From: an uncultured Corynebacterium sp.
GTDB taxonomy: Bacteria; Actinomycetota; Actinomycetes; Mycobacteriales; Mycobacteriaceae
DNA length: 45,363 nt
Direction: 5' to 3'
Assembly: GCA_943913645.1 (NCBI GenBank)
Contig: CALTYZ010000020.1
Location: forward strand, 1-45,363
Part shown: one piece after another, positions 1 through 9,448 of the stretch
Layout of the letters: the number at the start of each line of letters is the position of its first letter
Numbering within the stretch: position 1 is the stretch's first letter
Made by a program: the position numbers and the translations under genes
The notes under the pieces: generated by a model
What the model saw: only the letters and a program-made list of their open reading frames with translations
What the model was told of the DNA's origin: nothing
Databases searched by the model: none

Positions 1-77
1 CACTATCGAGTTCTCAAACACCACACACACGCCCAACCACCCGTCACAAGACGAAATAGTTCGAAGCGGTTTGTAAA
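1..77 (-). other. 5' leader of an rRNA operon (start of transcript)
   Basis: Read on the minus strand, the last bases before the window edge are TGTTTGAGAACTCGATAGTG. This is close to the conserved stretch found in actinobacterial rRNA leaders a short way upstream of 16S rRNA (antitermination/processing region). A strong promoter lies just upstream at 78-106, and tyrS in the same orientation precedes it, an arrangement I recall from corynebacteria. The rRNA itself lies outside the window, so this is inference from the leader motif and context. Confidence 0.7.
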
Positions 78-106
78 ACATTACTGATCGATTTGAAATC
101 TGTCAA
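78..106 (-). promoter_or_regulatory. Probable rRNA operon promoter
   Basis: On the minus strand TTGACA (101-106) is followed after exactly 17 nt by TAATGT (78-83). That is a perfect -35 and a 4/6 -10, the best sigma-70-type match I found in the window. It points away from tyrS into the leader that ends with the conserved rRNA leader motif, so it is assigned to the rRNA operon beyond the left edge. Confidence 0.75.
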
Positions 107-165
107 TCTGACCACTGTAGTGCAGATTAACCTCTTAAACGATCTGGTACTGCCTTACACTCGCC

Positions 166-197
166 GCCGTAATGCTTAGCCTTTAGGCGTTTACGGC
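166..197 (-). terminator. Possible hairpin between tyrS and the rRNA promoter
   Basis: GCCGTAA (166-172) can pair with TTACGGC (191-197), with a small inner GCC/GGC stem. It lies about 70 nt beyond the tyrS stop, where a terminator would insulate tyrS from the rRNA promoter, but there is no clear U-run on the minus strand. Only the inverted repeat is seen directly; the function is a guess. Confidence 0.3.
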
Positions 198-262
198 CGA
201 CGTTGCTTGGTTACTCTAACGAGGTCTATACGACAAATGCAAACTAGATCTCTGATCTGGTG

Positions 263-1549
263 CTACGGCTGACGTTTGACCCCAGCAAAGTTCTTTTTGC
301 CACGTCGGAGCACGAGCCAAACGCCGTGTAGAAAGTCGTCAGTCTGCGGAGTCCACTCGTCGCTCTCCACGCGTGCGTTGTTCACGTATACTCCGCCCTC
401 ATTCACTGCCCTGCGTGCCGCGCCTTTTGAGTCAACAAGTCCAGATCCAACAAGCAGGTCGACGATGGTATGAGGTACTCCAGCAGTGACCTCAAACACT
501 TGCGTTTCCGACACAGCCGAAGACAGGGTGCGCTCATCCAAGTCGCGCAAATCAGCTTTCCCAAACAGCGCCTGGGCTGCGAGTTCCGCAGCTCGACGCG
601 CTGTTTCACCGTGGACAAGGTCAGTCATCTCTTGCGCCAAGCGTCGTTGTGCAGCTCGCTGAAATGGTCGTTCAGTGACCTCGGTTTCAAGCTCGCTGAG
701 CTCAGCTTGGTCGAGAAACGTGAACCACCGCAAGTAACGGATGACATCTACGTCTGCTGTATTCAGGAAGTACTGGTACCAGGTGTAGGGCGTGGTCATA
801 GACGGATCCAGCCACAGCGAGCCACCACCAGTTGACTTACCGAACTTTCGCCCCTCCGAATCAGTCACCAGCGGGACTGTCAGCGCATGCACCGTCGCTC
901 CATCCATGCGCCGGTTCAGGTCAACCCCGGCAACAAGATTGCCCCACTGATCACCGCCACCAACCTGCAGGACGCAGTTGAGGTTTCGGCGAAGCTGAAC
1001 AAAATCGTTCGCTTGCAGCAGCATGTACGAAAACTCCGTGTAGGAGATGCCCTCTCCTTCCAGCCTGCGTTTGACGGTGTCTCGCCCAAGCATCGTCGAG
1101 AGCGAAAAATGTTTGCCGAGGTCTCGAAGAAATTCGATGGCGGTGAGATGCTGTATCCAGTCGTTATTGTTGACCAGCATTGCTGCGTTGTCCCCCTCAA
1201 ACGAGACAAACCGCGACAGCTGACCTGATATCCTCTCAGCCCACTCGTGGACGGTGTCAGCAGAGTTGAGCGATCTCTCACCGACATCACGTGGGTCCCC
1301 GATCATCCCGGTAGCACCCCCGGCCAGGACAATCGGGCGGTGGCCAAGCAGCTGGAAGCGCCGGAGCATGAGCAGGGGTACAAGGTGACCTGCATGCAGC
1401 GATGGGCCCGTCGGGTCGAAGCCACAGTACAAGGTGATCGGCTCCTGAGTTACGGCGCGTAACGCGTCAAGGTCCGTCGATTGGTTGATCAGTCCCCGCC
1501 ACTCGATCTCATCAATAATGTTAGTTGCGGCTGTCATCTGGTCTATCAC
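263..1549 (-). CDS. tyrS: Tyrosine--tRNA ligase
   Basis: Charges tRNA-Tyr with tyrosine in the cytoplasm. The 428-residue product has the class I HIGH-type signature as HAGH (residues 52-55) after FDPTGPSL, the KMSKS-type loop as KFGKS (235-239), and a C-terminal S4 RNA-binding region ending in KKNFAGVKRQP. Length is normal for bacterial TyrS. The given start is a GTG whose first bases overlap the stop of the Trm112-like gene (GTGA). An in-frame ATG at 1537 begins MTAATNIIDE, nearer to the usual family N terminus, and could be the true start; neither has a convincing Shine-Dalgarno sequence. It is the last protein gene before the rRNA operon. Confidence 0.97.
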   Translation of the reverse strand: MIDQMTAATNIIDEIEWRGLINQSTDLDALRAVTQEPITLYCGFDPTGPSLHAGHLVPLLMLRRFQLLGHRPIVLAGGATGMIGDPRDVGERSLNSADTVHEWAERISGQLSRFVSFEGDNAAMLVNNNDWIQHLTAIEFLRDLGKHFSLSTMLGRDTVKRRLEGEGISYTEFSYMLLQANDFVQLRRNLNCVLQVGGGDQWGNLVAGVDLNRRMDGATVHALTVPLVTDSEGRKFGKSTGGGSLWLDPSMTTPYTWYQYFLNTADVDVIRYLRWFTFLDQAELSELETEVTERPFQRAAQRRLAQEMTDLVHGETARRAAELAAQALFGKADLRDLDERTLSSAVSETQVFEVTAGVPHTIVDLLVGSGLVDSKGAARRAVNEGGVYVNNARVESDEWTPQTDDFLHGVWLVLRRGKKNFAGVKRQP

Positions 1550-1764
1550 GCCTTTGCGGTCCGTTCTTCCTGGTCATCATCACGCGCCTGGTCTGAGGGG
1601 TACGGTTGAGCTTCATCGATCAGCAAAACCGGAATGTCGTCTTCGACACGATAGGCGATCCCGAGCCTTTCGTTGACCAGCAGCTGCTCTTCTTTCTTAT
1701 ATTCCAAACGCCCTCTGTCTTGCGGGCACACGAGAATCTCCAGCAAGCGCGAATCAAGACTCAT
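1546..1764 (-). CDS. Trm112-like / UPF0434 family small protein
   Basis: A 72-residue protein beginning MSLDSRLLEILVCPQDRG, the pattern of the Trm112-like (UPF0434) family. Some members of this family activate methyltransferases; no specific partner can be named from this window. Only one cysteine (CPQD) remains where many relatives carry CxxC, and the C-terminal third is acidic and probably disordered (DQARDDDQEERTAKA). The stop overlaps the tyrS start by 4 nt, so the two are likely co-transcribed and translationally coupled. The ATG start is preceded by a weak AGG element. Confidence 0.85.
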   Translation of the reverse strand: MSLDSRLLEILVCPQDRGRLEYKKEEQLLVNERLGIAYRVEDDIPVLLIDEAQPYPSDQARDDDQEERTAKA

Positions 1765-1830
1765 AAGCGCCTATCGTACTCACCAGGACGCTGGTTCCCC
1801 GTCGAGGCCTGTTAGCTGGTCCATCGGAGA

Positions 1831-3267
1831 CTAGGCACCTCGAACTGGTTGTGACGCCCATTCACGGAAACTGACGCTGGCCTGCTCAACGCGTTCACGT
1901 TGTGGATCGACCTGTGATCGAGCTGTACCACCACGCGTAGACCTGGAAGCGACAGCTCCTTCCACTGTCAACACGTCGCGGACTGCAGGTGTAATACGTT
2001 CATCAACACCGGCTAACTCCTCATCAGTGAGCTGGTCAAGGCCCACCGACCTCCTCTCAGCGATCCGCACACAGGCGCCTGCCGCCTCATGCGCCTCACG
2101 AAACGGCACTCCCTGGCGCACCATCCATTCCGCAAGATCAGTCGCAAGGGTGTAGCCGGCAGGTGCGAGTTCACGCATGCGATCCTCGTGAAAGGTTAGC
2201 GTGGACACCATTCCAGTAAAGGCCGGCAGTGTCAGGCGCAATTGGTTCACCGAATCAATGACCGGTTCCTTATCTTCTTGTAAGTCGCGGTTGTACGCCA
2301 AAGGCTGGCCTTTAAGGGTGGCCAGCAGACCGGACAGGTTACCAATGAGCCGTCCGCTCTTGCCACGGGCGAGCTCAGCAACGTCAGGGTTTTTCTTTTG
2401 CGGCATGATCGACGAACCGGTCGACCATTCGTCGTGAAGCGTGATGTAGCCAAACTCCGGCGTGGACCACGCAATAATCTCCTCAGCAAAGCGCGAAATG
2501 TCCACCGCGATCTGCGCCAAAACAAACGCCGCCTCCGAGGCAAAATCCCGCGCTGCAGTTCCATCCAACGAGTTGTCAGTAGCCGAGTCAAATCCCAACT
2601 CTTCCGCGATGGCTTCCGGGTCGAGACTGAGCGAGGAACCGGCCAGCGCGCCCGAACCATATGGCGACACCGCGAGCCGCTTATCCAAGTCCTGGAGTCG
2701 TTGCAGGTCACGCAACAACGGGTGGGCATGCGCGAGCAGAGAATGAGCCAACAGGATTGGCTGCGCAGCCTGGAAGTGAGTCTTGCCGGCCATGATCGCG
2801 TCAGGGTGCAATTTGGCTTGTGCCACAATGGCATCAACCAAGTCGACGACGTCGAGCGCCACCGCTCTGATCGCATCGCGCACCCACATCCTGAACATCG
2901 CCGCCACCTGGTCGTTGCGGGAACGTCCAGCGCGCAAACGCCCACCTACCTCTGGGCCAATCCGCTCGATGAGTCCTCGCTCCATGGCCCCGTGGACATC
3001 TTCATCCGTCGGCTCCGGGACAAAGGTTCCGTCCGCCACATCGCGGCCGAGTTGATCAAGGCCATCCAGCATAGTTTGCAGGTCTGCACTGCTGAGCAAG
3101 CCAGCTTTGTGCAAAGTCTTTGCATGAGCTTTCGAGGCGAGCACGTCATACGGGGCAAGGACCCAGTCAAAGTGTGTTGACACGCTCAGCGCGAACATTG
3201 CTTCACTGGGCCCGCCGGCAAACCGGCCGCCCCACAGTGCTCCCTGGTTGGTTTTGTGTCGCTGCAT
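1831..3267 (-). CDS. argH: Argininosuccinate lyase
   Basis: Catalyses the last step of arginine synthesis: argininosuccinate to arginine plus fumarate. The 478-residue protein belongs to the fumarase/aspartase superfamily and shows its signature GSSIMPQKKNPD near residue 285, where the mobile loop carries the catalytic serine. The N terminus LWGGRFAGGPSEAMF is typical of ArgH. It starts 2 nt after the argG stop and completes the argGH pair. Length matches the family, and no lesion is visible. Confidence 0.98.
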   Translation of the reverse strand: MQRHKTNQGALWGGRFAGGPSEAMFALSVSTHFDWVLAPYDVLASKAHAKTLHKAGLLSSADLQTMLDGLDQLGRDVADGTFVPEPTDEDVHGAMERGLIERIGPEVGGRLRAGRSRNDQVAAMFRMWVRDAIRAVALDVVDLVDAIVAQAKLHPDAIMAGKTHFQAAQPILLAHSLLAHAHPLLRDLQRLQDLDKRLAVSPYGSGALAGSSLSLDPEAIAEELGFDSATDNSLDGTAARDFASEAAFVLAQIAVDISRFAEEIIAWSTPEFGYITLHDEWSTGSSIMPQKKNPDVAELARGKSGRLIGNLSGLLATLKGQPLAYNRDLQEDKEPVIDSVNQLRLTLPAFTGMVSTLTFHEDRMRELAPAGYTLATDLAEWMVRQGVPFREAHEAAGACVRIAERRSVGLDQLTDEELAGVDERITPAVRDVLTVEGAVASRSTRGGTARSQVDPQRERVEQASVSFREWASQPVRGA

Positions 3268-3269
3268 GG

Positions 3270-4490
3270 CTACTCCTGGATACCAGTGCGCTGCGCAGCG
3301 GCCCGGTCGCGTTTGTTGGCGATCTGCGAACTCAAACCGTGCAGTCGAACAAAGCCTTTGGCCAATGATTGGTCGAAAGTGTCCCCCGTATCGTATGTGG
3401 CCAGGTTGAAATCATAGAGTGACTGATTCGAGCGGCGCCCGTTGACTGTCGCTGTGCCGTTGTGTAGCTCAAGGCGAATGTCGCCGGTGACGTGTTCTTG
3501 TGTGGATTCGATGAACGCGTCGAGCGAGCGCTTCAACGGGCCGAACCACAACCCGTCATAGACTTCCTCCGACCAGCGTGCATCAATGAGCCGCTTATAG
3601 CGCGCCAGCTCACGTTCAACGGTGACGTCCTCCAGAGCCTTGTGCGCGGTGATCAGCGTTATCGCGCCTGGTGCCTCATACACCTCGCGGGACTTAATGC
3701 CCACGAGCCGGTCCTCCACCATGTCCAAGCGGCCAATCCCCTGCGCACCGGCGCGGCGGTTGAGCTCCTCAATTGCCTCAAGCACGCTGACCTGCCGACC
3801 ATCGATTGCAACCGGTTTGCCAGCCTCAAAAGAAATGATGACCTCGTCGGGTGCGTTGCCCAGCGCGGGGTCTTCGGTGTACGCGTAGAGGTCTTTCGTC
3901 GGCGGGTTCCACAAATCCTCAAGGAAACCAGTCTCAACTGCGCGGCCCCACACATTTTGGTCAATGGAAAATGGTGATGCTGCTGACTGCTCAATCGGCA
4001 GATCCTTCCCCTCGGCATACTCGATTGCCTTGTCGCGCGTCCAGGCGTAATCGCGCGCCGGAGCGACGATCTCAAGATCGGGATCCTGATTGAGAAAACC
4101 AACTTCAAAACGCACCTGGTCATTGCCTTTACCGGTACATCCGTGGGCAACATGGGTGCCGTTGTGTTCTTGGGCAGCACGCACCAAGTGTTTGACAATC
4201 AACGGGCGCGAGATCGCGGAGACGAGCGGATACTCCCCCTGATACATTCCGTTCGCTTTGATCGTGGGCAGGCAGTACTCCTCGGCGAACTCATCTTTCG
4301 CATCAATCACGATTGACTCAGCTGCGCCACAATCGAGCGCCCGTTGTCGAACCGATTCTAAATCTTCGCCGCCTTGACCGAGATCAAGGGCCACAGCGAT
4401 CACATCACCCTCAAGCATCTCTCCGAGGTAAGGAATTGCCACAGAGGTGTCCAGTCCGCCGGAGTACGCGAGAACAACGCGGTTAGCCAT
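3270..4490 (-). CDS. argG: Argininosuccinate synthase
   Basis: Condenses citrulline and aspartate with ATP to form argininosuccinate. The 406-residue product starts MANRVVLAYSGGLDTSVAIP, containing the SGGLDTS pyrophosphate-binding loop of N-type ATP pyrophosphatases. The start ATG has a strong AAGGAG site (4498-4503) 7 nt upstream. A 124-bp gap separates it from argR, larger than the other arg junctions, so argGH may have its own promoter. I found no convincing ArgR operator there by eye. Confidence 0.98.
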   Translation of the reverse strand: MANRVVLAYSGGLDTSVAIPYLGEMLEGDVIAVALDLGQGGEDLESVRQRALDCGAAESIVIDAKDEFAEEYCLPTIKANGMYQGEYPLVSAISRPLIVKHLVRAAQEHNGTHVAHGCTGKGNDQVRFEVGFLNQDPDLEIVAPARDYAWTRDKAIEYAEGKDLPIEQSAASPFSIDQNVWGRAVETGFLEDLWNPPTKDLYAYTEDPALGNAPDEVIISFEAGKPVAIDGRQVSVLEAIEELNRRAGAQGIGRLDMVEDRLVGIKSREVYEAPGAITLITAHKALEDVTVERELARYKRLIDARWSEEVYDGLWFGPLKRSLDAFIESTQEHVTGDIRLELHNGTATVNGRRSNQSLYDFNLATYDTGDTFDQSLAKGFVRLHGLSSQIANKRDRAAAQRTGIQE

Positions 4491-4614
4491 GAATATGCTC
4501 CTTGAAAACTACGAGTAAAAGAGATTGAAACGTGCACTTTGATTCCGCAAAGCCGCAGGCGAAAACCCGCAAACTAAGGCTAACGGGTCGGGAAGTATTT
4601 GCATCATCCGGGCA

Positions 4615-5139
4615 TCATTCCTGCCTACGAGGGGCCGTGCTAAAGAGCTGATCTGCCACATCTTCACCTGTGAGCGGCTCACGAGCCAAGACGAAGATTG
4701 TGTCATCTCCAGCGATACAACCGACTATTTGGTCTAACCCCACACGGTCGATATAACTTGCCAGATACTGCGCCGCCCCAGGTGGCGTGCGCAGCACCGC
4801 AGTGGAATGCGAATAGTCCACCGAAACGACCAGCTCTTCAATCATGCGGCGCAGCTTTTCGCGGGGACCAGTATGCGTGTCTTCCTGTGCTTCCAGATCT
4901 GCTGCAGATGACACAGTGTAGAACGAACGGCCGCCATCAACCGGACGCACTTTTCGCGCTCCGAGCTCGTCTAAATCGCGCGATAGGGTCGCTTGTGTGA
5001 TGTCAATGCCTTCTCCCAATAGCAGCTCTGAGAGCTGTACTTGAGAGTTCACTCGGTTGGCAGCAAGAATATCAAGGATACGAGCTTGACGCGCGGTGCG
5101 TGATGTCGGCTGCGTCACGGCTGATGCTCCAACAGCCAC
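4615..5139 (-). CDS. argR: Arginine repressor
   Basis: Arginine-responsive repressor of the arg genes. The 174-residue reading frame has the ArgR winged helix at about residues 14-85 (core LSRDLDELGARKV) and the C-terminal hexamerisation/arginine-binding domain with IAGDDTIFVLA. It overlaps the end of argF by 25 nt, as expected for a gene inside the arg operon. The first residues are uncertain: a downstream GTG giving VTQPTSRTARQ would shorten the protein by seven residues. Its likely target is the operator-like sequence in front of argC at 10512-10527. Confidence 0.96.
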   Translation of the reverse strand: MAVGASAVTQPTSRTARQARILDILAANRVNSQVQLSELLLGEGIDITQATLSRDLDELGARKVRPVDGGRSFYTVSSAADLEAQEDTHTGPREKLRRMIEELVVSVDYSHSTAVLRTPPGAAQYLASYIDRVGLDQIVGCIAGDDTIFVLAREPLTGEDVADQLFSTAPRRQE

Positions 5140-6056
5140 GCCAACAGTGCCTTTTGCGCATGCAGTCGATTCTCCGCCTCATCGAAGACGCGTGAAGCAG
5201 GACCGTCAATGACTTCCGCTGTGACCTCACTGCCGCGATAAGCCGGCAAGCAGTGCAGGAAGATCGCATCACCGCCGGCACGGTCCATCGTCTTTTGGGT
5301 CACCTGATAGGGCAAAAATGGCGTACGCCGGTCTTTACCATCGTCTTCCATACCCATTGACACCCACGTGTCGGTGATGACCACGTCGGCTCCAGCTGCG
5401 TCGGTAACATCAGAGCTCACGGTAACTGTGGCTCCCGTCTCTCCTGCCCGTCGACGGGCCCGGATGATGAACTCCTCCCGCGGCTGAAACCCCGTGGGGC
5501 TGATAATGGTGACGTCCATTCCTGCTGTAGCAAAACCAATCATGTAGCTGTTGGCCATGTTGTTATCGCCGTCGCCAAAATAGACCGCCCGGCGGCCACG
5601 CAGGCCCCCCGCCCCCTCACCTGGGCACAAGCACTCGATAATAGTCTGCAGATCAGCCAAAATCTGGCACGGGTGCAGATCATCTGACAAGGCGTTGATA
5701 ATAGGCACTGTGGCCGTTTGCGCCATCGCCTCCAGATTTGTGTGCGCGTACGTGCGCCAGACGATTGCCGCAACATAGCGCGACAACACCGCCCCGGTGT
5801 CCTGGTACGTTTCGCCTTTGCCCATCTGGCTGTTGCCCGTCTCGGCCACAATCGCGTGCCCACCGAGCTGCGCAATTCCGGTATCGAAAGAAAATCGGGT
5901 GCGTGTCGATGTTTTATCAAAAAGCACTGCTACCGAGCGAGGACCTTCGAGTGGACGGTGTTTGAACGGCTCCCGTTTCATCTCGGCAGCAAGACGCAGC
6001 ACATCGGCCTGCTCTTCGGGGGTCAAGTCATCGTCTGCAAGAAAATGCCGTGGCAT
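5115..6056 (-). CDS. argF: Ornithine carbamoyltransferase
   Basis: Transfers the carbamoyl group from carbamoyl phosphate to ornithine, giving citrulline. The 313-residue protein has the carbamoyl-phosphate loop STRTR within FDKTSTRTRFSF (near residue 50) and the ornithine-site motif HCLPAYRG near residue 270. Its ATG overlaps the argD stop by one base (TAATG), implying coupled translation, and its 3' end overlaps argR. Length is normal for an anabolic OTCase. Confidence 0.98.
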   Translation of the reverse strand: MPRHFLADDDLTPEEQADVLRLAAEMKREPFKHRPLEGPRSVAVLFDKTSTRTRFSFDTGIAQLGGHAIVAETGNSQMGKGETYQDTGAVLSRYVAAIVWRTYAHTNLEAMAQTATVPIINALSDDLHPCQILADLQTIIECLCPGEGAGGLRGRRAVYFGDGDNNMANSYMIGFATAGMDVTIISPTGFQPREEFIIRARRRAGETGATVTVSSDVTDAAGADVVITDTWVSMGMEDDGKDRRTPFLPYQVTQKTMDRAGGDAIFLHCLPAYRGSEVTAEVIDGPASRVFDEAENRLHAQKALLAWLLEHQP

Positions 6057-7288
6057 TAGCTAAGCTCCTTGTGCTCAAGCTCACTCATGACAACCGCAAA
6101 TCGCTTTGCGGCCTCGGACAACTCATCATCAGTAATCACAAGCGGTGGGGTAAATCGTATGACGTTGTCGGACGGAGCGTTGAGAATCAGTCCGTGGTCG
6201 AGCCCACAAGCCACAGCCTGCTTGGCGACGCCGCGCCGAAGCACCGCCCCCAACATCAGTCCGCGCCCTCGCACGCATGCAACTCCATCAGCCTGTTGCA
6301 ATAGTTGCGCAAAAGTCGTCCCCTTGCGGGCGACATCGGCCAAAAACGCGTCGTCGACAATGTCCAACACAGCCCGCGCTGCAGCGCATGCGACCGGATT
6401 ACCTCCAAAGGTCGTGCCGTGCGATCCGGGGGTGAACGCCTCGGCAACTTTGCCGCTGGCGATGACCGCGCCAATCGGCAACCCCCCGCCGAGACCTTTC
6501 GCCAACGTGACCACATCTGGGCGGACGTCGGACCCAAGATCATGCTCGAAGGCAAAAAACTCGCCGGTGCGCCCTACCCCAGTTTGCACTTCATCGGCCA
6601 CCAGTAAGATGCCATGCTCATCGCAAAGCTCACGCACACCTGCTAAGAAGCCCGCAGGTGGAGGTACCACTCCGGTTTCACCCTGAATCGGTTCAAGGAA
6701 AACAGCGGCTACATCGTGCGGATTCGTCTCCACCTGCTGCCGCAGAAAATCAAGATCCCCATAGGGGTAGAACTCGACTCCGGGTACAAGCGGCTCGAAC
6801 GGAGCACGCTTTCCTGGTTGGCCAGTTAAAGACAGCGATCCCATCGTGCGGCCGTGAAAACCATTCGCCGCCGCGAGTACTCGACGCCGGCCTGTGAGAC
6901 GGGCGAGTTTGAACGCGGCCTCATTTGCTTCCGCGCCCGAGTTGCAGAAAAACACCTGCGCACTCGGGTCACCGAAACGGCGCACGAGCCCGCCTGCGAC
7001 ATCGACGACGGGCGCGGAGGCGAATAGGTTAGAGATGTGCCCCAGCGAAGAGATCTGCTCTGTCACCGCGCGAATAATTGCGGGATGGCCGTGGCCGAGT
7101 GAGTTGACCGCGATACCGGCGAGCAGATCGATGTACTCTTTGCCAGCGTCATCGATGAGCATCGCTCCGCGCCCGGAAACAAACGCGACCGGTGGCACGC
7201 CGTATGTATTCATGACATCTGCCTGCCAGGCACGAAGTATCTCCCCTGGTGCGCGGCGCGGCCCCTGCGAGTGGTCGGTTGTGACCAT
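6056..7288 (-). CDS. argD: Acetylornithine aminotransferase
   Basis: PLP-dependent class III aminotransferase that converts N-acetylglutamate semialdehyde to N-acetylornithine. The 410-residue product shows LEPIQGETGV, the PLP-contacting aspartate in VADEVQTGVGRTG, and the Schiff-base lysine in LAKGLGGGLPIGAV. It follows argB with no intergenic base and runs into argF with a one-base overlap. Such enzymes often also serve as succinyl-diaminopimelate aminotransferases; that second role is known for the family but not visible here. Confidence 0.97.
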   Translation of the reverse strand: MVTTDHSQGPRRAPGEILRAWQADVMNTYGVPPVAFVSGRGAMLIDDAGKEYIDLLAGIAVNSLGHGHPAIIRAVTEQISSLGHISNLFASAPVVDVAGGLVRRFGDPSAQVFFCNSGAEANEAAFKLARLTGRRRVLAAANGFHGRTMGSLSLTGQPGKRAPFEPLVPGVEFYPYGDLDFLRQQVETNPHDVAAVFLEPIQGETGVVPPPAGFLAGVRELCDEHGILLVADEVQTGVGRTGEFFAFEHDLGSDVRPDVVTLAKGLGGGLPIGAVIASGKVAEAFTPGSHGTTFGGNPVACAAARAVLDIVDDAFLADVARKGTTFAQLLQQADGVACVRGRGLMLGAVLRRGVAKQAVACGLDHGLILNAPSDNVIRFTPPLVITDDELSEAAKRFAVVMSELEHKELS

Positions 7289-8239
7289 TTAGGAATCATC
7301 CTTCCTAAAAACTGTGCCTTCGGGGTAATGAGCCACATCGTAGGCGTCGGGCAACACCATCGTCCCAATACCGCCCATTGTCAACAGCTCAAGCAGTACG
7401 GAATGAGCAATGCGCCCATCGATGACATGGGCGGCTCGCACGCCTCCTGTTACAGCAGTCAGGCACGCCTGCATCTTGGGAATCATCCCGGAACCCAATC
7501 CTGGCATGAGCTTCGTCAGCTCAGCTACCTGGATCTTTGACAGCAGCGAATCGCGGTCCGGCCAGTCAGTGTAGAGTCCCTCGACGTTCGTAAGCACAAC
7601 CAAACGCTCCGCACCAAGCGCTGCGGCAAGTGCGCCTGCAGCCTCATCAGCGTTGATGTTATACACGTTGCCATCTAGCCCAGGCGCGATCCCAGAAACG
7701 ACGGGAATACGCCCAGCGTCAATAATATCCATCAAGGCTGCAGGGTTGACATCTACGATGGTCCCGACCAATCCAATATCCTTGGGTTCGCCATCGACCT
7801 CAACCAAGCGCCGCTCAGCTGTGAACAACCCAGCGTCTTCGCCTGAGGTACCTACAGCGTAAGGCCCGTGCGAGTTGATCTTGCCCAGTAGATCCCGTCC
7901 GACCTGACCGAACAGCACCATCCGTACCACATCCAGGATCTCCGGTGTGGTGACGCGAAACCCCCCGACGAACTCGCCCCCGGCCAGGTTAAGCCGCTGC
8001 ATCATGGCAGTAATCTGCGGGCCGCCACCGTGCACCACAACTGGTTTCGCACCAACGGTGCGTAGAAACACCATGTCGGCGGCAAAGGCAGCCTTGAGGT
8101 CTTCATCAATCATTGCGTTACCGCCGTACTTGACCACTACGATCTTGTCACGGTAGTGCTGTAGCCACGGTAGTGCCTCGGCGAGCACATGTGCTCGTGC
8201 CTCGTTGCTTAAGCTTTCGCTCATCGCATTTCTCTCCAT
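7289..8239 (-). CDS. argB: Acetylglutamate kinase
   Basis: Phosphorylates N-acetylglutamate, usually the controlled step when ArgJ recycles acetyl groups. The 316-residue amino acid kinase has KYGGNAM and the glycine-rich VVHGGGPQI. An extra N-terminal helix (SNEARAHVLAEALPWLQHY) precedes the kinase core. Such a helix marks hexameric, arginine-inhibited enzymes, and a C-terminal segment HVIDGRIAHSVLLEL lies where arginine binds in those; feedback inhibition is therefore inferred. Start is either the given ATG, with AGGAGG 9 nt upstream, or an ATG five codons in (8224). Confidence 0.97.
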   Translation of the reverse strand: MERNAMSESLSNEARAHVLAEALPWLQHYRDKIVVVKYGGNAMIDEDLKAAFAADMVFLRTVGAKPVVVHGGGPQITAMMQRLNLAGGEFVGGFRVTTPEILDVVRMVLFGQVGRDLLGKINSHGPYAVGTSGEDAGLFTAERRLVEVDGEPKDIGLVGTIVDVNPAALMDIIDAGRIPVVSGIAPGLDGNVYNINADEAAGALAAALGAERLVVLTNVEGLYTDWPDRDSLLSKIQVAELTKLMPGLGSGMIPKMQACLTAVTGGVRAAHVIDGRIAHSVLLELLTMGGIGTMVLPDAYDVAHYPEGTVFRKDDS

Positions 8240-8252
8240 CGTGGTTTCCCTC

Positions 8253-9422
8253 CTAGGAGCTATAGGCAGAGTTAATTTCGACGTAGGCGTGGCTCAGGTC
8301 TGTTGTTCGCACTGTGGCTTGGCCAGGACCGCCGGTGCCGAGATCGACCTCTACGGAAATGTCTGCGCCGCTCAGATCCACCTCACGCGCACCCGAAACT
8401 CCGGTTGAGTCGATGCAGACCGGCTGCCCGTTAAAGCGCACCGCGATTCCATCTGGGTCCATCTCTGCTTCTGCCATGCCGACCGCGGCAAGCACTCGGC
8501 CCCAGTTCGGATCGGAACCGAACATTGCGCATTTGAACAAGTTGTCCCGCCCTATTGTTCGCGCCGCATTGAGCGCTTGTTTGTCATCGGCGGTACCACG
8601 AACGGTAATGCTCACTCGCTTGGTCACACCTTCGGCGTCAGCCTGCATTTGGTCAGCCAGGTCTGTGCAAATAGCCAGCAGTGCTTCAGCCACCTCCTCG
8701 GGAGCTGGAGTAATACCACTCGCGCCGCTGGCCATCGCGATGACTGTGTCATTGGTGGAGGTGGAGCCGTCAATATCCAATATGTCGAAGCTAGACGCAG
8801 TCGCGTTCCGCAATGCCGTATTGAGATCTGCGCTGCTTATCGATGCATCCGTCGCAATCACCACCAGCATCGTCGCCAGACTAGGCGCCATCATGCCCAC
8901 GCCTTTGCCTATCGCCCCAACAGACCAGCCGTCGCGTTGTATAAATGCTTCTTTAGCCACTGTATCGGTGGTCATGATCGCCTCCGCTGCTGCCGCACCC
9001 TGCGTGGCGGTCGTGCCCAAATTCTTTGCCAACGTATCGATGCCTGCGCGGACTTTTTCCATCGGCAGTAGTTCACCGATTAAGCCGGTCGAGCACACGG
9101 CGACATCATTTGCCGTAAGGCTCAGCCGTTCAGCTGCCCGCGCTTGTGCTTCGCGTACATCAGCGTCGCCGCGCGAACCGTTGCACGCATTCGCGTTTCC
9201 TGCGTTTAGCAGCACGGCCTTGCAGGTGCCTTTGGCGAGGGCTTCGCGGCTTACTTTCACCGGTGAGGCAACTACTCGGTTTCTGGTGAACACAGCGGCT
9301 GCATTGAACTTCGGACCGGTGTTTACCACTAGCGCCATGTCTGACTTCCCAGAGGGTTTGATGCCTGCGGTGGTTGCGGCGGCGCTGAAGCCTTTCGGCT
9401 TCGTCACTGCTCCTGTAGTCAT
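8253..9422 (-). CDS. argJ: Bifunctional glutamate N-acetyltransferase / ornithine acetyltransferase
   Basis: Moves the acetyl group from N-acetylornithine to glutamate; bifunctional forms can also use acetyl-CoA. The 389-residue precursor carries the ATML self-cleavage motif at residues 183-186, so Thr184 should become the N-terminal nucleophile of the beta chain. The oxyanion-hole region STGLIGE (111-117) and GNANAC (75-80) are also present. A clear AAGGAG lies 5 nt before the ATG. No argA is seen in the window, consistent with the cyclic acetyl-recycling route. It lies between argC (26 nt upstream) and argB (13 nt downstream). Confidence 0.97.
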   Translation of the reverse strand: MTTGAVTKPKGFSAAATTAGIKPSGKSDMALVVNTGPKFNAAAVFTRNRVVASPVKVSREALAKGTCKAVLLNAGNANACNGSRGDADVREAQARAAERLSLTANDVAVCSTGLIGELLPMEKVRAGIDTLAKNLGTTATQGAAAAEAIMTTDTVAKEAFIQRDGWSVGAIGKGVGMMAPSLATMLVVIATDASISSADLNTALRNATASSFDILDIDGSTSTNDTVIAMASGASGITPAPEEVAEALLAICTDLADQMQADAEGVTKRVSITVRGTADDKQALNAARTIGRDNLFKCAMFGSDPNWGRVLAAVGMAEAEMDPDGIAVRFNGQPVCIDSTGVSGAREVDLSGADISVEVDLGTGGPGQATVRTTDLSHAYVEINSAYSS

Positions 9423-9448
9423 AGATGCTCCTTCGGGTGATGGCGGTG

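Noticed and set aside
4491..4614. ARG box in front of argG
   Set aside because: Only half-site-like TTGCAT and TTGCGG sequences with wrong spacing were found; no TTGCA-N6-TGCA arrangement.
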